The translations under genes and the position numbers were made by a program. Source: Zonotrichia leucophrys gambelii (Eukaryota; Chordata; Aves; Passeriformes; Passerellidae). Taken from it: a stretch of 64,000 bases of DNA. Positions 1-10,523 of this stretch are shown here, piece by piece. The stretch is from NCBI RefSeq assembly GCF_028769735.1, contig NC_088193.1:6475814-6539813 (forward strand), written 5' to 3'. The notes beneath the pieces are model-generated. The model was given only the letters and a program-made list of their open reading frames with translations. It made no database searches and was not told the origin of the DNA. Every line of letters starts with the position of its first letter. Position 1 is the first letter of the stretch.

Positions 1-182
1 CTTACCCTCTCATTCTCTCTCCCCCCCTCTCTTCCCTCAGTCCTGCTCTGAGCTGGGGCTGGCAGCTCCCAGCAGGGCCCTGCACCCAGGCCCTCTGCAA
101 TAAACCCCAGGTTCCATGACCTGGCTCCAGAGATCTCTCATCTCCATCCGTCCCGACTGTCCTACCCCCCAACACTCTGACA
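1..182 (+). mobile_element. 3' end of an ERV LTR (family B), cut by the window edge
   Basis: This matches the last 180 bases or so of the complete 659-bp LTR at 45554-46212: a pyrimidine-rich tract, then CTGCTCTGAGCTG, the poly(A) signal AATAAA near 100, and CGACTGT before the end. The terminal CTGACA lines up with CCTACA of the other copy. The 5' part and left target duplication lie outside the window, so solo LTR versus proviral 3' LTR cannot be decided. Confidence 0.85.
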
Positions 183-1139
183 TCCCACCACTATGTGCTC
201 TTGTGAAGAGCCTCTCTAGCCTAGGACTCTGAAATGTCTTTAGTGGGCTCCTCAAAGGCAGTTCCTGCAAGGGAGCAGTGCACAGACCCCACAGGATCCA
301 GGTTCTGCTGTACACACCTGCAGGCTGAACTGCAACAGAAGCAGCTCCTGAAATGTCTGATGCTGCTACTCAGGGAGTGAGGAAGGATCGTATTCATTTA
401 TTTAAGACCATGCAGCAATAGCTTTCCACAGGGGACTGCTGCTCAAATCAATAGATAAAATGATACCCTTCAACCATTAACTGCTACAACAACACTGTTA
501 CCGTAAAGCTCCCGAGCTTTGATCAGATTTATGACCAGCAGAGTTGTTCAGCCGCTCCACAGCTGCTGCATGACTGGAACATCAGGGATGGAGCTCTGCT
601 CCCCCTCTCCAGAGGAGCAGAGAGCAGCAGGGAGCTGGGGAGAACAAGCAGCAGGTAACACAGGAATGCATTCCCTTGGCAGCATCCCTGGGAATGAGTG
701 TGCTGCACCAGCCAGGACTCAGCTCATGGCCACAGAGGTCCTGCCTTTCCCAGTTCTCCAGCTCACCCAACCCAGGCACGGTTTCCCCCTGACAGCAGAC
801 ACTGATTTTCCTCAGGTTTCACTCACATCCCTGCCTTGTTCATCTCCCAGACACACAAAACATCACGGAAATATCAATGAGACCTCTGAGATAACAACGC
901 ATCCTTAACAACTCCTTAAGAACAGCTCTATCCACTCTCCTCTTCCTTCCCAACGCCTTTGTCAGATAAAGAACAAAAGGCTCAGTGCAGCTCACCCGGA
1001 GCTGCTGGCCCTAATCAATGCATCAATTGCTGAGTGACAATGCTGGGTGAGGGAGCACCCCCATCACAGAGTGGGTGGCACTTTCACTGGGAGTGACAGC
1101 AGTGTGAGGAATGCAAAGTTCCCACTGCATCTCGTGCTT
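183..1139. other. unique sequence, nothing recognised
   Basis: No repeat, RNA gene or convincing coding frame seen. Frames here are short and lack splice context. Confidence 0.5.
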
Positions 1140-1600
1140 GGAGATCAGCTGATAACAGAGCCACCATCCCTGGAGATCAGCTGATAACGGAGCCACCATC
1201 CCTGGAGATCAGTGTGGTGTTTGTGAGGTCCCCAGGACGAGGGAAGAGATGAGAATTTGGTTCCATGTTCTCAGAAGGCTGATTTATTATTCTATTATAC
1301 TCTATTATATTATGCTATACTAAACCTATACTATAGAAAGAGAAAGGATACATCAGAAGCCTTAACAAAAAAGAATAATAAAAACCCGTGACTGACTCAG
1401 AGAGTCCCACACAGCTGGCCATGATTGGCCATTAAGAAAAAACAATTCACATGTTTGGATAAATAATCTCCAGACCACATTCCACAGCAGCAAACACAGG
1501 AGAAGCTGAGGCTTCTCATTTTCCCAGGAGAAGAAATCCTGGCAAAGGGATTTGTCAGAAAATATGACAGTGATTGATCAGCTGATAACGGAGCCACCAC
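1140..1600. repeat. 32-bp minisatellite, split by an LTR
   Basis: Units begin GGAGATCAGCTGATAAC at 1140, 1172 and 1204. The third unit stops after GGAGATCAG at 1212 and resumes as CTGATAACGGAGCCACCAC at 1582, on the far side of an LTR. Without the LTR the array has about three units. Confidence 0.85.
1213..1575 (-). mobile_element. solo LTR, family A, TSD GATCAG
   Basis: A 363-bp member of the window's commonest LTR family. It shares GAGGGAAGAGATGAGAAT, GATTTATTATT, TTCCACAGCAGCA and TCAGAAAATAT with the other copies. AATAAA-type signals read on the minus strand set the orientation. GATCAG (1207-1212 and 1576-1581) flanks it exactly, as expected for a 6-bp target duplication. It is the most diverged copy: its terminal CA has decayed. 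No viral coding sequence is attached, so it is a solo LTR formed by LTR-LTR recombination. Confidence 0.9.
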
Positions 1601-2269
1601 TGCTGCACCCCTTTGTGCCAGGGTTCCTGCAGCTTGCAGCAAAGCCTGGCAGAAATCCCATTTCCAGGGGGCAGACCATGCAAAACCCAGAGGGCAGAGC
1701 TGTGGGAAGATGCTGGGGTGTGGTTGGAGCTGTTTCTGGGCTTTGCTGTATTGGCTGAGCAGAGCAAACACTGTATGAACTAAACCAAGTGACAGGTCAC
1801 AGGTCTGCTCCCAAAGGACAGACCCTTCCCACTGTCAGGCCAGAGAACCAAGAGCAGTTTGACCTTCTACAGCAGCACTGAGGTTGTTGGCATCTGGTAG
1901 AGGAGAAAGGTCACGTTTTACAGGGATAACAGGACTAGCTCCTATTTATCCTTGAGGCTCAGGAAGATTCATGCTCAGCCTGTGCTGCTGCAGATGTAAA
2001 AGTCACTTGCAAGATCCAGATTAAGTGTTCCCATAAATCCAAGTAATTCTGAGGCAGCAACTGCCTTGCTGGGCTGTTAATGGGTGGCACAAATATGCCA
2101 CTGTGCCTCAGTGCCATGCTCTAATCAGAGGTTTTCCTGGCAGGAAGGGTTCACTGAACCAGTTTGAACTATGGCAGGAGCAGAAGAGGCGGTCAAGCAG
2201 AGAGACATTTGGAGCAGGGGCACAGCCAGCCTCTCTGAACATGCCATTTTTCCCCAAAAGAGCAGGGCC
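1601..2269. other. unique sequence, nothing recognised
   Basis: No repeat family or gene recognised up to the border of the inverted-repeat arm. Confidence 0.5.
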
Positions 2270-2844
2270 TCCATCCCAGAGCCCAGCTGGTTTCTCTCCA
2301 GGCAGTAACACAGGGCCTGACAGAGACAGGAGCTGCAAATCAGACCATTGTGGAAAGGATGCTCAGACTCCAGGAGGAAAAAATATTGTGAGTTCTCTGT
2401 TCTCCACTGGAGAGATGGAGGGGTATGGTGGGATGGATGATGAGGGGTGGGACATCAGAGGGGCGTGGAGCTGCTGGGGTGAGTCCAGAGAGGCCACGGA
2501 GATGCTCCAGGGCTGGAGCCCCTCTGCTCTGGAGCCAGGCTGGGAGAGCTGGGGGTGCTCACCTGGAGAGGAGAAGGCTCCAGGGAGAGCTCAGAGCCCC
2601 TGCCAGGGCCTGAAGGGGCTCCAGGAGAGCTGGAGAGGGACTGGGGACAAGGGATGGAGGGACAGGACACAGGGAATGGCTCCCACTGCCAGAGGGAAGA
2701 TGGGATAGATGGGATATTGGGGAGGAATTCTTCCCTGTGAGGATGGGCAGGCCCTGGCACAGGGTGCCCAGAGCAGCTGGGGCTGCCCCTGGATCCCTGG
2801 CAGTGCCCAAGGCCAGGCTGGATGGGGCTGGGAGCAGCCTGGGA
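2270..2844 (+). repeat. left arm of a 575-bp inverted repeat
   Basis: This segment reads almost identically, in reverse complement, at 12795-13367, differing by scattered substitutions and small indels (roughly 94-95% by eye). The first 200 bases or so are not CR1; the remainder is the start of a CR1 3' region. The shared non-CR1 part suggests a duplicated DNA segment rather than two independent CR1 insertions. Confidence 0.85.
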
Positions 2845-2938
2845 CAGGGAAAGATATCCCTGCCATGGCAGGGGTGGAATAGGATGAGCATTAGGTCTCT
2901 TACAAGATAAACCATTTCATGACTCTGTGATTCTGTGG
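2467..2938 (+). mobile_element. CR1 LINE 3' end, sense
   Basis: Runs from the truncated C-terminal reverse-transcriptase region (GAGTCCAGAGAGGCCA, CTGGAGAGGAGAAGGCTCC) through the 3'-UTR (CCTGGCACAGGGTGCCCAGAG, CCCTGCCATGGCAGGG) to the terminal GACTCTGTGATTCTGTG. 5'-truncated, as is usual for CR1. Frames are broken. Confidence 0.9.
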
Positions 2939-4068
2939 CTGAACTGGGCACACATCTGCCCACAGCCCTACAAGCAGCAACGCATCCACGCTCTGCGCCC
3001 ACCTCATTATCCAGGATTTCAATATTTGTGACATGCTTTAAAGCTTTAACCCACTTTGGTGTTTAGATCCATCTCCTTTCCTCTTTGTCCTCCTTGGTGT
3101 TGTGTTTCCCCACCTCAGCTGCTGCCCAGCTCCCCAGGGACCCCAGCTCTGCCCTGCTGCAGAAGGAGCTGCAGCCCTTGCTCCTGCAGGAGCTGCAGAT
3201 TGCCTCAGAGAAGCTATTAAGAAGCAGTCAAATAGAGCAACCTTTCATTGACAAGGCACTCGGCCCTTTAAATGATTCCAAATAGTGTTTTCTTTTTATT
3301 GCTTTCTGCAGTTTAACAGCCTTGATTTCAAGTTACTTTGGCTTATGATAAACTCCAGATCTATAACACCTCTATTCTCTCCCTCTTTGGTCTCTCTTGC
3401 CTGCTTCTTCTTTATGTTTTTATTAAAAAAGATCCAGGAAAACAGATAGCAGATTAAAAGGGAAACAAATTGAAATGGGTCAAATGTATCTTGCTTAGAT
3501 GACAGCCACCCCATTAGATACTTTTAAACAGGACAAATAATCCTTTTGGAAGCATAAGTGGGCTTTTACATTTATTCTAAATTACAAACCAAATGATTGC
3601 AGCCTCAAATGGAAGCACTGGCTAATTGCACTAATATCTCACTAATTCCAGCACCAAGGAATGGGGGAAAAAACGAACAATTTTCACCATTTTACCAATT
3701 ATTCAATTTAGGCCAAGGTACATTATGCAAACCCTGGGCTGAGCTTCCTCTCCATTTTGTGATCTATGACAAGGACTGGAATTCCAGTTATTAATAATGG
3801 AGGAGCTATAATTATTCTAAGGATGGGTATGAGATAATTACAAGCCATAAACCCAGCTTTCATATGCACACACAATTCTCTCCCCATTTCTGGCAGCACC
3901 AAAACCTTGCTGCGGACTGGAGACAACCTGCAGCTCAGGACAAACCCCCCATGCAGAGCTGCTCACAGGTCATGATGTGAAGCCAGAGTTGGGAACATGA
4001 GCAGGAACACGAGGAGCTGCCCAGCTCTGCAGGCAGGCAGGGGCTGGTCAGAACCAGCCTTCCAGAGG
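2939..4068. other. AT-rich unique sequence with a possible conserved element
   Basis: No mobile element seen. 3530-3860 is AT-rich and complex (GCTAATTGCACTAATATC, ATTATTCAATTTAGG), resembling conserved non-coding DNA. A 55-codon frame ending at 3285 follows a pyrimidine-rich CAG at about 3118. It resembles a splice acceptor plus a terminal exon, but nothing in the peptide is recognisable. Confidence 0.4.
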
Positions 4069-4136
4069 CTGGAATTGGGTGATCCTCAAGGTTCCTTCCA
4101 TCCCAAAGCACTGTATGACTCCATGGTTCTGTGATC
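4069..4136 (+). mobile_element. CR1 3'-terminal fragment, sense
   Basis: Contains the CR1 tail words GGTTCCTTCCATCCCAAA and the end ATGACTCCATGGTTCTGTGATC. Only the last 70 bases or so remain. Confidence 0.75.
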
Positions 4137-4310
4137 CTAGAAGCTGCAGTCTGTGAGGGCTGCATGGATGCAGGAATCACCCCAAACAGAGCAGGCTGGT
4201 GGCTCTCCTTGCATTTAGGCCACCACTGTCCCTGTCTCTCTGGGCCAACTCACCCCTGTCCCATGCCTGAGGTTTGTGGATGAATTCTATCTTTCCCCCT
4301 TCCCCCAAGA

Positions 4311-4721
4311 ACTTGCTGCTGGAGCAAGGCCAGAGGAGGCCATGAACTTGACAAGAGGATGGGAGCACCTTCCTGGAGAAGACTGGGTTGTGTGGAGATC
4401 TCACAGCACCTGCCAGCATCTGAAGGAGCCACAGGGAAGCTGGAGAGGGGCTCAGCCAGGAATTGTAGTGACAGGACAAGGGGAAATGGGTACAAATGGA
4501 AATTTAGACCAGATGTCAGGAAGAAATTCTTCACTGTGAGGGTGGAGAGATATTGGCATAGGTTGTCCAGGGAGGCTGTGGGTGCCCCATCCCCAGAAGA
4601 GTCCAAGGCCAGGTTGGACAAGTCCTTGAGCACCCAGGTCTAGTGGGAAGTCTCCCTGAACATGGCAGGGGAAAGTTGGGACCAGATGATTCCAACCCTT
4701 AACATTTTGGATTCTATGAAC
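4311..4721 (+). mobile_element. CR1 LINE 3' end, sense
   Basis: Shows the CR1 succession: GACAGGACAAGGGGAAATGG, then AGGAAGAAATTCTTCACTGTGAGGG (split here only by wording), GTCCAAGGCCAGGTTGGA, and the tail TTGGATTCTATGA. Older than the 2467 copy: it carries AGGTTGTCCAGGGAGG and scattered changes. Confidence 0.88.
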
Positions 4722-5499
4722 AAAAGAACAGAGCTTTCCATTAGTCCCTTCTAATAAAATCCCAAACCTTCAGAACAGAAGAGTCAAGGTGATTGCAGCT
4801 CAGACTGCAAAACTTTCAAAGCCTCACTCCTTACCCTCCCAAAACTGAAGATTGTTTTATGCTGCCCAACAGCCCCACGTGGCTTTTAAAGAAAAGTTGT
4901 GTCCCCAGGATCTGGGCAGCCCTTCCTGAGCTGATTTCTGCAGCCCTGACCAGCAGAGGTGACCTACCAAGCTGTCCCTCTGGCACAGAAGGCAGAGCTC
5001 TCGTTGCTGTGTGGAGCTGCAGCTCTGCAGCACAGGCTGCTGCCTCTGCTGTGCTTTGTGTGGTGAATGGAGACACCTTGAATGCACAATCCACCAGCGG
5101 AGAGCGGCTGCTGCTGGAGATAACTGCGGCACAGCCTCCTCCTGGCACAGGAGGCAGGGTTTGCATCCCTCTGAAGAGCAGGGTTTGTCCTTCCCTCAGC
5201 ACAGATCATTAACCACTCACTGCTCCAGGAGGAAGAGCTTGCACCAAATCCTTCTGTCCCTTTCCCTGCTCCATGCTGGGCACGGGGATGGATCCCACCC
5301 CTCAGACTCCAGGAGCTGTGTCCGTGCCATGGAGATGCCACCTGTGAGGACACGAGAGCCAGCAAACTGTCTGGAAGGGGAGGTCAGAGGAGGGCAGGGA
5401 GCTGCCCTGCCCCACTGCACTGCATGGGGGAACGTTGTTGTAGGACCTTCCAGCAGCTGGTGGCTGGTGGGAACAGGTGGTGGAGGTGAAGGCTGACAC
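4722..5499. other. unique GC-rich sequence, nothing recognised
   Basis: Several overlapping frames over 120 codons on both strands reflect GC-rich composition. None has domain-like content. Confidence 0.5.
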
Positions 5500-5504
5500 C
5501 TCTC

Positions 5505-5612
5505 AGTGCTTAATCGTTCCCGTTAGTAGCTTTATGAATGGCAGCCAAAAAGTGCCATAATTGCTGCAGTGACGCTTGCTAATGACTCGAGTTGGATCTG
5601 GCGAGTAGTCAA
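5505..5612. promoter_or_regulatory. conserved-element-like island
   Basis: An AT-rich stretch between GC-rich flanks, with TTTATGA (5531), TAATTG (5558) and CTAATGACTC (5579-5588). These are caudal/HOX, homeodomain and AP-1-like words. Regulatory role is inferred from composition only. Confidence 0.35.
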
Positions 5613-6129
5613 AGGCAGGAGACAAGAAGTAAAATTGCAGGAGCTAGCATCTGAATTGCTGCCTTGGACCACTGCAGAGGAGAGCAGAGCAAGCCCGGCT
5701 TGGGACCTGCAGGTATGGACAGGGAGGGACCAAGCATGATGGGTGAGCAGAGAGAGATATTCCAGCGCACCCCTGCCTGCCCCTGGGGAGAGAACTGCAT
5801 GAGAAAGGAGAAGTGGGAATAGAAGAACAAGCCTAATTTTCAGAGGAGCTCAAAATCCTTTTTCTTGAGGGACGAGGGTGACACACATCCTAGGAAACAT
5901 CTTCCCACTCCAAAATCACCTGAAATCAGGGTGGCACAAGCCCTGGGAGAAGCAGGGTAAGTCAGCTCACAGCATCACCTCCAGCCCCAGCAGCACCTCC
6001 CTTGCCCTGCAGGTGTTTTGGGACATCCAGGCCACCCACTGTGGTTCTCACTACTCCATCCTCGTGGCCGTGGGAGAGCTGTTCCCAAGGAGCAATCCAG
6101 CCCCTCCTGAGCTAACAGCACGCTCCTCC
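5613..6129. other. unique sequence, nothing recognised
   Basis: No repeat or gene recognised. Confidence 0.5.
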
Positions 6130-6250
6130 TGATTATGTATCTGTTTCTGAATGTTAACAAACAGTTGGCAGCAGCTGATTGAGTGGGTTATTAGCAGAAT
6201 GAAGACAGATGGTGGAGGATTAACTCCAGAGCGTCTTTATTGCACGGCCG
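6130..6250. promoter_or_regulatory. conserved-element-like island
   Basis: Contains TGTTAACAAACAGTTGG, GGGTTATTAGC, GGATTAACTCC and TTTATTGC. This is dense in homeodomain and forkhead-like words and free of repeats. Followed by a (CTCCCT)n run at 6264-6290. Confidence 0.3.
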
Positions 6251-6290
6251 TCATTGCAGACAGCTCTCCCTCTCCCTCTCCCTCTGTCTG

Positions 6291-6657
6291 CAACTGTCAC
6301 CAGCTCCATTCCACCCCACAGCTCCCAGTGCACACCAGAGCGTGGGCCCAGCACGAGACGAGCCCGTCATCAATCACATGAGCACAGAGCAGCCACGCTG
6401 GAGCTGTGCCTTGCTGCTCCCCAGCCAAATTCCACCCCCAAATCCAGACTTTTCCTACTGAGTGGCTTTACAAAGCGAGAAGTGGTCGCACCTGATACAG
6501 CACAGCAGGGCAAGGACAGTGCCCAAACTGCATTTGCTGTGCCCATCACGTGGGGCCTGACAGCTGGGAGAGGCTCCAGCGTTGCACCTGGGCCTGTCTG
6601 ATCACTGCACAGAGAGTGAGATGAGGAGCTCATGGAGCTGACATGGGCAGAGGCACG
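6291..6657. other. unique sequence, nothing recognised
   Basis: No gene or repeat recognised. Confidence 0.5.
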
Positions 6658-6663
6658 TCCATG

Positions 6664-7025
6664 TGTAGGGGGATAGAATATAAGTAAATAAAGGTAGTAT
6701 AGAAAGTAATCTTACCCCCTAAAGATTTGTAGCTGGGTTAATTATTAAAGATTAGGAGCAGGCCTGATGTTAACAGGCCACAGCTGTAGCTGATGATAAG
6801 CGTGTTATAAAAGGGTGGATTGGTTGGGTGAGGGGAACTGGAGTCAGTTGCTGCTATGAGGACAAGGAAGAGTCAGTGCCTAGAGGAGCTGCCTACATGA
6901 AACATCAAGGAGGTACAAAACTCTGGCAATATGGAACTCTTGTAGTATAATAACGACAAATGGTGATCGCGACACGATTCAGGATTTGGGGAAAAGGACT
7001 AGAATTTTGCACTATAATGACAATA
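6664..7025 (+). mobile_element. candidate LTR with TSD TCCATG
   Basis: Begins TGTAGGGGGATAG and holds a TATA box (GTTATAAAAGGG near 6809) about 145 bp in, where an LTR U3 would place it. TCCATG occurs at 6658-6663 and at 7026-7031, fitting a 6-bp duplication. The right end reads GACAATA rather than CA. No second copy is in this window, and AATAAA occurs only near the left end, so the call rests on one duplication and the TATA position. Confidence 0.5.
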
Positions 7026-7271
7026 TCCATGGACACTGATCTTGGCTTCTCATCCTGGGGCCAGCTCAGCTGGAAGAGCCCCCTCTGCAGCCAGCTGTGC
7101 TAACGGACATCATCCCTTGCCAGCTGGTCAGCAAAGAGCACAATGCCACCAAAGGCCCTTGCTGGGCACCTCTAACACAGACTTATTTCACCCCACTGGG
7201 GGAGGTTGCCCGACTGATCTGTGAGCATCCAGACTGGATCTTCTCTGTGAGGACAGCCAAAACCACCATGT

Positions 7272-7502
7272 TCACAGAATCACAGAGTATCCTGAGCTGG
7301 AGGGACCCACCAGGACCACTCCAGTCCCACTCCTGGCCCTGCCCAGACCCCAAACAACCCCACCCTGGGCATCCCTGGCAGTGCTGTCCAACCCCTCCTG
7401 GAGCTCTGGCAGCCTCGGGGCTGTGCCCATTCCCTGGGGAGCCTGGGCAGTGCCAGCACCCTCTGGGGGCAGAACCTCTTCCTGAAATCCAACCTAAGAA
7501 AT
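7272..7502 (-). mobile_element. CR1 LINE 3' end, antisense
   Basis: Starts with the reverse-complemented tail (TCACAGAATCACAGAGTATCC) and continues GAGCTGGAGGGACCCACC, CTCCTGGCCCTGCCCAG and GCAGTGCTGTCCAACC to ATCCAACCTAAGAAATG. This subfamily differs from the copies at 12722 and 27115 and matches 63255-63520. Confidence 0.88.
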
Positions 7503-8724
7503 GATTTCCCATCAGAAAATGATTCTTCCACACTGTCAAGGCTTCTAACTCCTCTTGTGCTTATCTCTCTCCAAGCCATTGTAGATGTCTCCAGTAAATG
7601 ACAGGAAGGTTCTAATGATCCCTGCAATTTCCTCTGGGATGGAGAGCCCACACCTCATATTATCCCACTGCCCCACTGCCTTCCTGTGCTTTCAGTTCCC
7701 TCAGCTCCCTTGTAATTATTAATAGAGCTGCTCTTCAGCCTCTTTTTAAAGGGAGAAAAAGCTCTCACTTGGCACAAAGGGGGAGCTGCTCTCTCTCCTC
7801 ACCCTGGCAAGGGAGCTGTCCCAAAGAGTCTGGCTCAGGCACCTTGGGCAGCAAATTCCTGTAGATGACCAGACACTGACCCCACCCCAGCTCACACACC
7901 ATACAGTGTGGATCTGTACTGCAATCCACCAAAACCCTGGGAAGCTGGATGTCTGCAATTGTCATCTGTAACTGCTTCTAATGAAAACACAAGTCCTAGG
8001 TGGTCTTTGTAGCCATGGAAATCCCCCTGACTTTTGTTTTTTGGCAGATTGTGCCTTTAAACATAATGGCCCTGCAGCCTGCAGGGGCCAGAAACTGGCT
8101 GCATGTCAGGCAGGAACACTTTGTTCCCTTTCCCTCACAAAAGCTTTACTTTTGGCCTTTCATGTTTTTTTGTTCTCTCCACACAAAGCCATGCTCAGCC
8201 TGAAAAGGGGGCTCACTTTGGCTGATGCAGGCTCTGAATCCATCAGGGGACAGAGCAATCCCAAAGGACTGGCAGCATGCCCAGGGTGCTGCCAGCTCTC
8301 CAACACCCTGAGAGCATCCCCAGCGTCTGGGCACAGCCACAGACAGCCTGTGCAAGAGGCTGGAGGGACAGCAAGGTACCAAGAGAGAGGCTGCACCTTC
8401 TCACAACACTCGTGTCCCATGGGGCAGCCCCTTCCCATTAAAAACATCCTCTAATCAATGTTTAAAGAGCATGTGGTAATTAACAAGCATGAGGTGAAGC
8501 CTTGTGAAGTACTTTCCCCATGTTATCAGCTCAGTATCAGGGCTCCTGGGAACGTGAAGGAACCTTTGATCTTCTAACTGATATTTGAACCATAAACTTG
8601 CCTCTATGAGAGTTTTACTTCATGGAAACAAACTCACCTTTTACTCTCATGGAAAAAGGCATCCTGCAGGAGAAGACACCCCCATGGCTAACTGCTGGTT
8701 AAACTCCATCCCATGCAGGGGAAA
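7503..8724. other. unique sequence, nothing recognised
   Basis: A 157-codon frame on the plus strand (7981-8454) has no recognisable domain or splice context. No repeats seen. Confidence 0.5.
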
Positions 8725-8851
8725 AGAATCACGTAACAGTTTGGGTGACCCTGAAGGTCCCTTCTAACCCAACACAAACAGTGAGCAGGGACACCTTCCT
8801 CTAGACCAGGTCACTCAGAGCCCCATCCAGTCTGACCTTGGATATTTCCAG
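8725..8851 (-). mobile_element. degraded CR1 3' end, antisense
   Basis: GTTTGGGTGACCCTGAAGGTC, CAGGGACACCTTCCTCTAGA and CTGACCTTGGATATTTCCAG keep the CR1 order but are clearly eroded, with a deletion after the tail. Confidence 0.75.
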
Positions 8852-9119
8852 AAAAGGAAACACAGCAGGGCAAGAGATCACACCCTTTGTCTGAATTATT
8901 TCCAATCAGAATCCCCAAAAAGGGTTAAATCCATGCTTGAGTTAAGTTTCCAGTTCCCAGAGTGACCTCACAGAAGCCAAACTCCCTATGGCACATCCTG
9001 GAGACCCTCCCATCTCACAGGGCTCTGGGCTTCCTTCTCTCATCCAACATTAATCAGAGGGGGCTGCACCAGGGCTGGCTCCAGGAAAAGAAGCTACGAG
9101 AAGCAAGGATGGCAGTTCT

Positions 9120-9235
9120 TCTGAACATAAATAGTTTTTGTTTAGTTATTATGCTTCATAATTATTTATGATATTTCTATGGATTAATCAATGCTCATAA
9201 AGTACTTGGGGAATGACTGGAATATAAAATAGGGA
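9120..9235. promoter_or_regulatory. AT-rich conserved-element-like island
   Basis: Contains ATTATGCTTCATAATTATTT, GGATTAATCAATGC and CATAAAG. Homeodomain-type words are clustered without simple repeat structure. Function inferred only. Confidence 0.3.
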
Positions 9236-9597
9236 GATTTTAGCAGAAGTTTGAAGAGCAGTGTAATGGTGACTCTGTGAGGTTCAGAGGCACTGGAATC
9301 TGGGATTCTGGAAGTGGCATGGGAACCACTGCCACCCAACTAGAACAAGAAGAGTAGATGCAGCAATTGCTGCAAGAGCTTCCTGTGGAACAAATCCTTT
9401 CTGTAGGAAAAGACAGTGGGTTTTGGATGGAAGGAACTACAAAGCTCCTGCTCTTCTCTTGCAGCTTCACACAGGGGGCTCCCCATGTGCCCTCTAAGAT
9501 GTTCCAGAGACCAAAGGGGAAGCAGGATTTTCTCCTGGGTGGGAACAAGAACCCAGCATGCCCTCAGAGGTGAAGCCCCTCACAATGAGATTGCTAA

Positions 9598-9623
9598 AGA
9601 GGAAGAAGAAGAAGAAGAGAAGG
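9598..9623. repeat. GAA microsatellite
   Basis: About seven GAA/AGG triplets. It sits just 3' (minus strand) of the exon-like segment below, where it gives a pyrimidine run. Confidence 0.9.
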
Positions 9624-9639
9624 TGAGGGAACTGCTCAC

Positions 9640-9717
9640 CTTCAGTCATCCTGCGGTACTTCTCCTTGTACATGAACCCCAGTACTAGGCAGCATCCTCT
9701 TCCTGGGAGCCCCAGTT
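9640..9717 (-). CDS. candidate internal exon of an unrecognised gene
   Basis: On the minus strand a strong acceptor (a CTAAC branch-point word, a CT-rich tract and CTTGCAG) precedes 78 nt, then the donor GAAG|GTGAGC. One frame is open throughout. It needs one base from the previous exon and leaves one base, so both introns would be phase 1 and the exon is symmetric. The 25 complete codons include [13 protein letters not shown], after a short hydrophobic Cys-containing run. I do not recognise the protein. No partner exon could be assigned, and a similar CTTGCAG tract lies on the plus strand at 9455-9466, so chance remains possible. It could also be a non-coding RNA exon. Confidence 0.35.
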
Positions 9718-10523
9718 CTGCAAGAGAAGAGAGCGTGGGGTTAGACTGGGCTGGGGACAGGAGCAGGCACCTGGGGCTGCTGCAGGGAGCAAATCCTACT
9801 GGAGACACCCTTCAGGAGAAGCACCAGGAAGGTGGGCATCTAACTGAAGTCTTTGGTCAGCCTCACAGAGCTGAGCTTGGCTGGGCCCCAAGACTGTGTC
9901 TAAAGACAGGAGGGTCAGCATACCCTCCCGTGCCTGTCCTTAAGCTCTCCTCTATTCCAAGTGAGGCAATGAGCTGCATCTTCTTCCACAGCAGCGTGTT
10001 GCAGCAACAGGACTCTTTCATCCCTCTCTCCCTTAGTGGGCAGCAAAGTGAAACGGGAAATGGGCCTCAGTAGGGAAGAGAATTCTGGCCTGAGGAATCT
10101 TGCTCTTTAGAAGCAAGCAAGTGACCCTGTGAGCAGGAGAGAGCCAGAGTCTGAGGAGGCACAGGCCTTTGATGCCTTGATTTGTTAATGGGGCTTTTTG
10201 ACTCTTGGTAACAAACAGAGAGATCTGAGCGTGGGCTTTTCCAGAAGTAGGCTGCCAGCACAGGCACTCTCCCCGTGCGCATCTCAGAGAGGCAGAGAGC
10301 TCTCGTTCTTCAAACAAATCCTCCTGTGTCACAGTGCAGAAAATTAAGGTACCATGTCCCCAACGCTGCCTGCGGACCTGCAGAGCTCCTCAGGGGCTTC
10401 TGTGCTCTGCAGAGTCCCGCTGATCAAAGCTCCTTTGATGTTTACTTAATGTGGCTGTGGACTGTGCAGAGCCCCCTCTGTGGAGTTGTGCCGCTCGCTC
10501 GCTCGCAGGAGGGGAAGGCAGCG
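9718..10523. other. unique sequence, nothing recognised
   Basis: No repeat element apart from a short CGCTCGCTCGCTCGC run at 10492-10506. No RNA gene seen. Confidence 0.5.

Noticed and set aside
2103..2708. 201-codon frame
   Set aside because: Lies across the inverted-repeat arm and CR1 DNA; no recognisable protein in that frame.
9358..9573. Plus-strand exon at 9467-9570
   Set aside because: Acceptor and donor words are present, but the peptide is unrecognised and the site overlaps the opposite-strand candidate region. Kept only as a caution in the findings.
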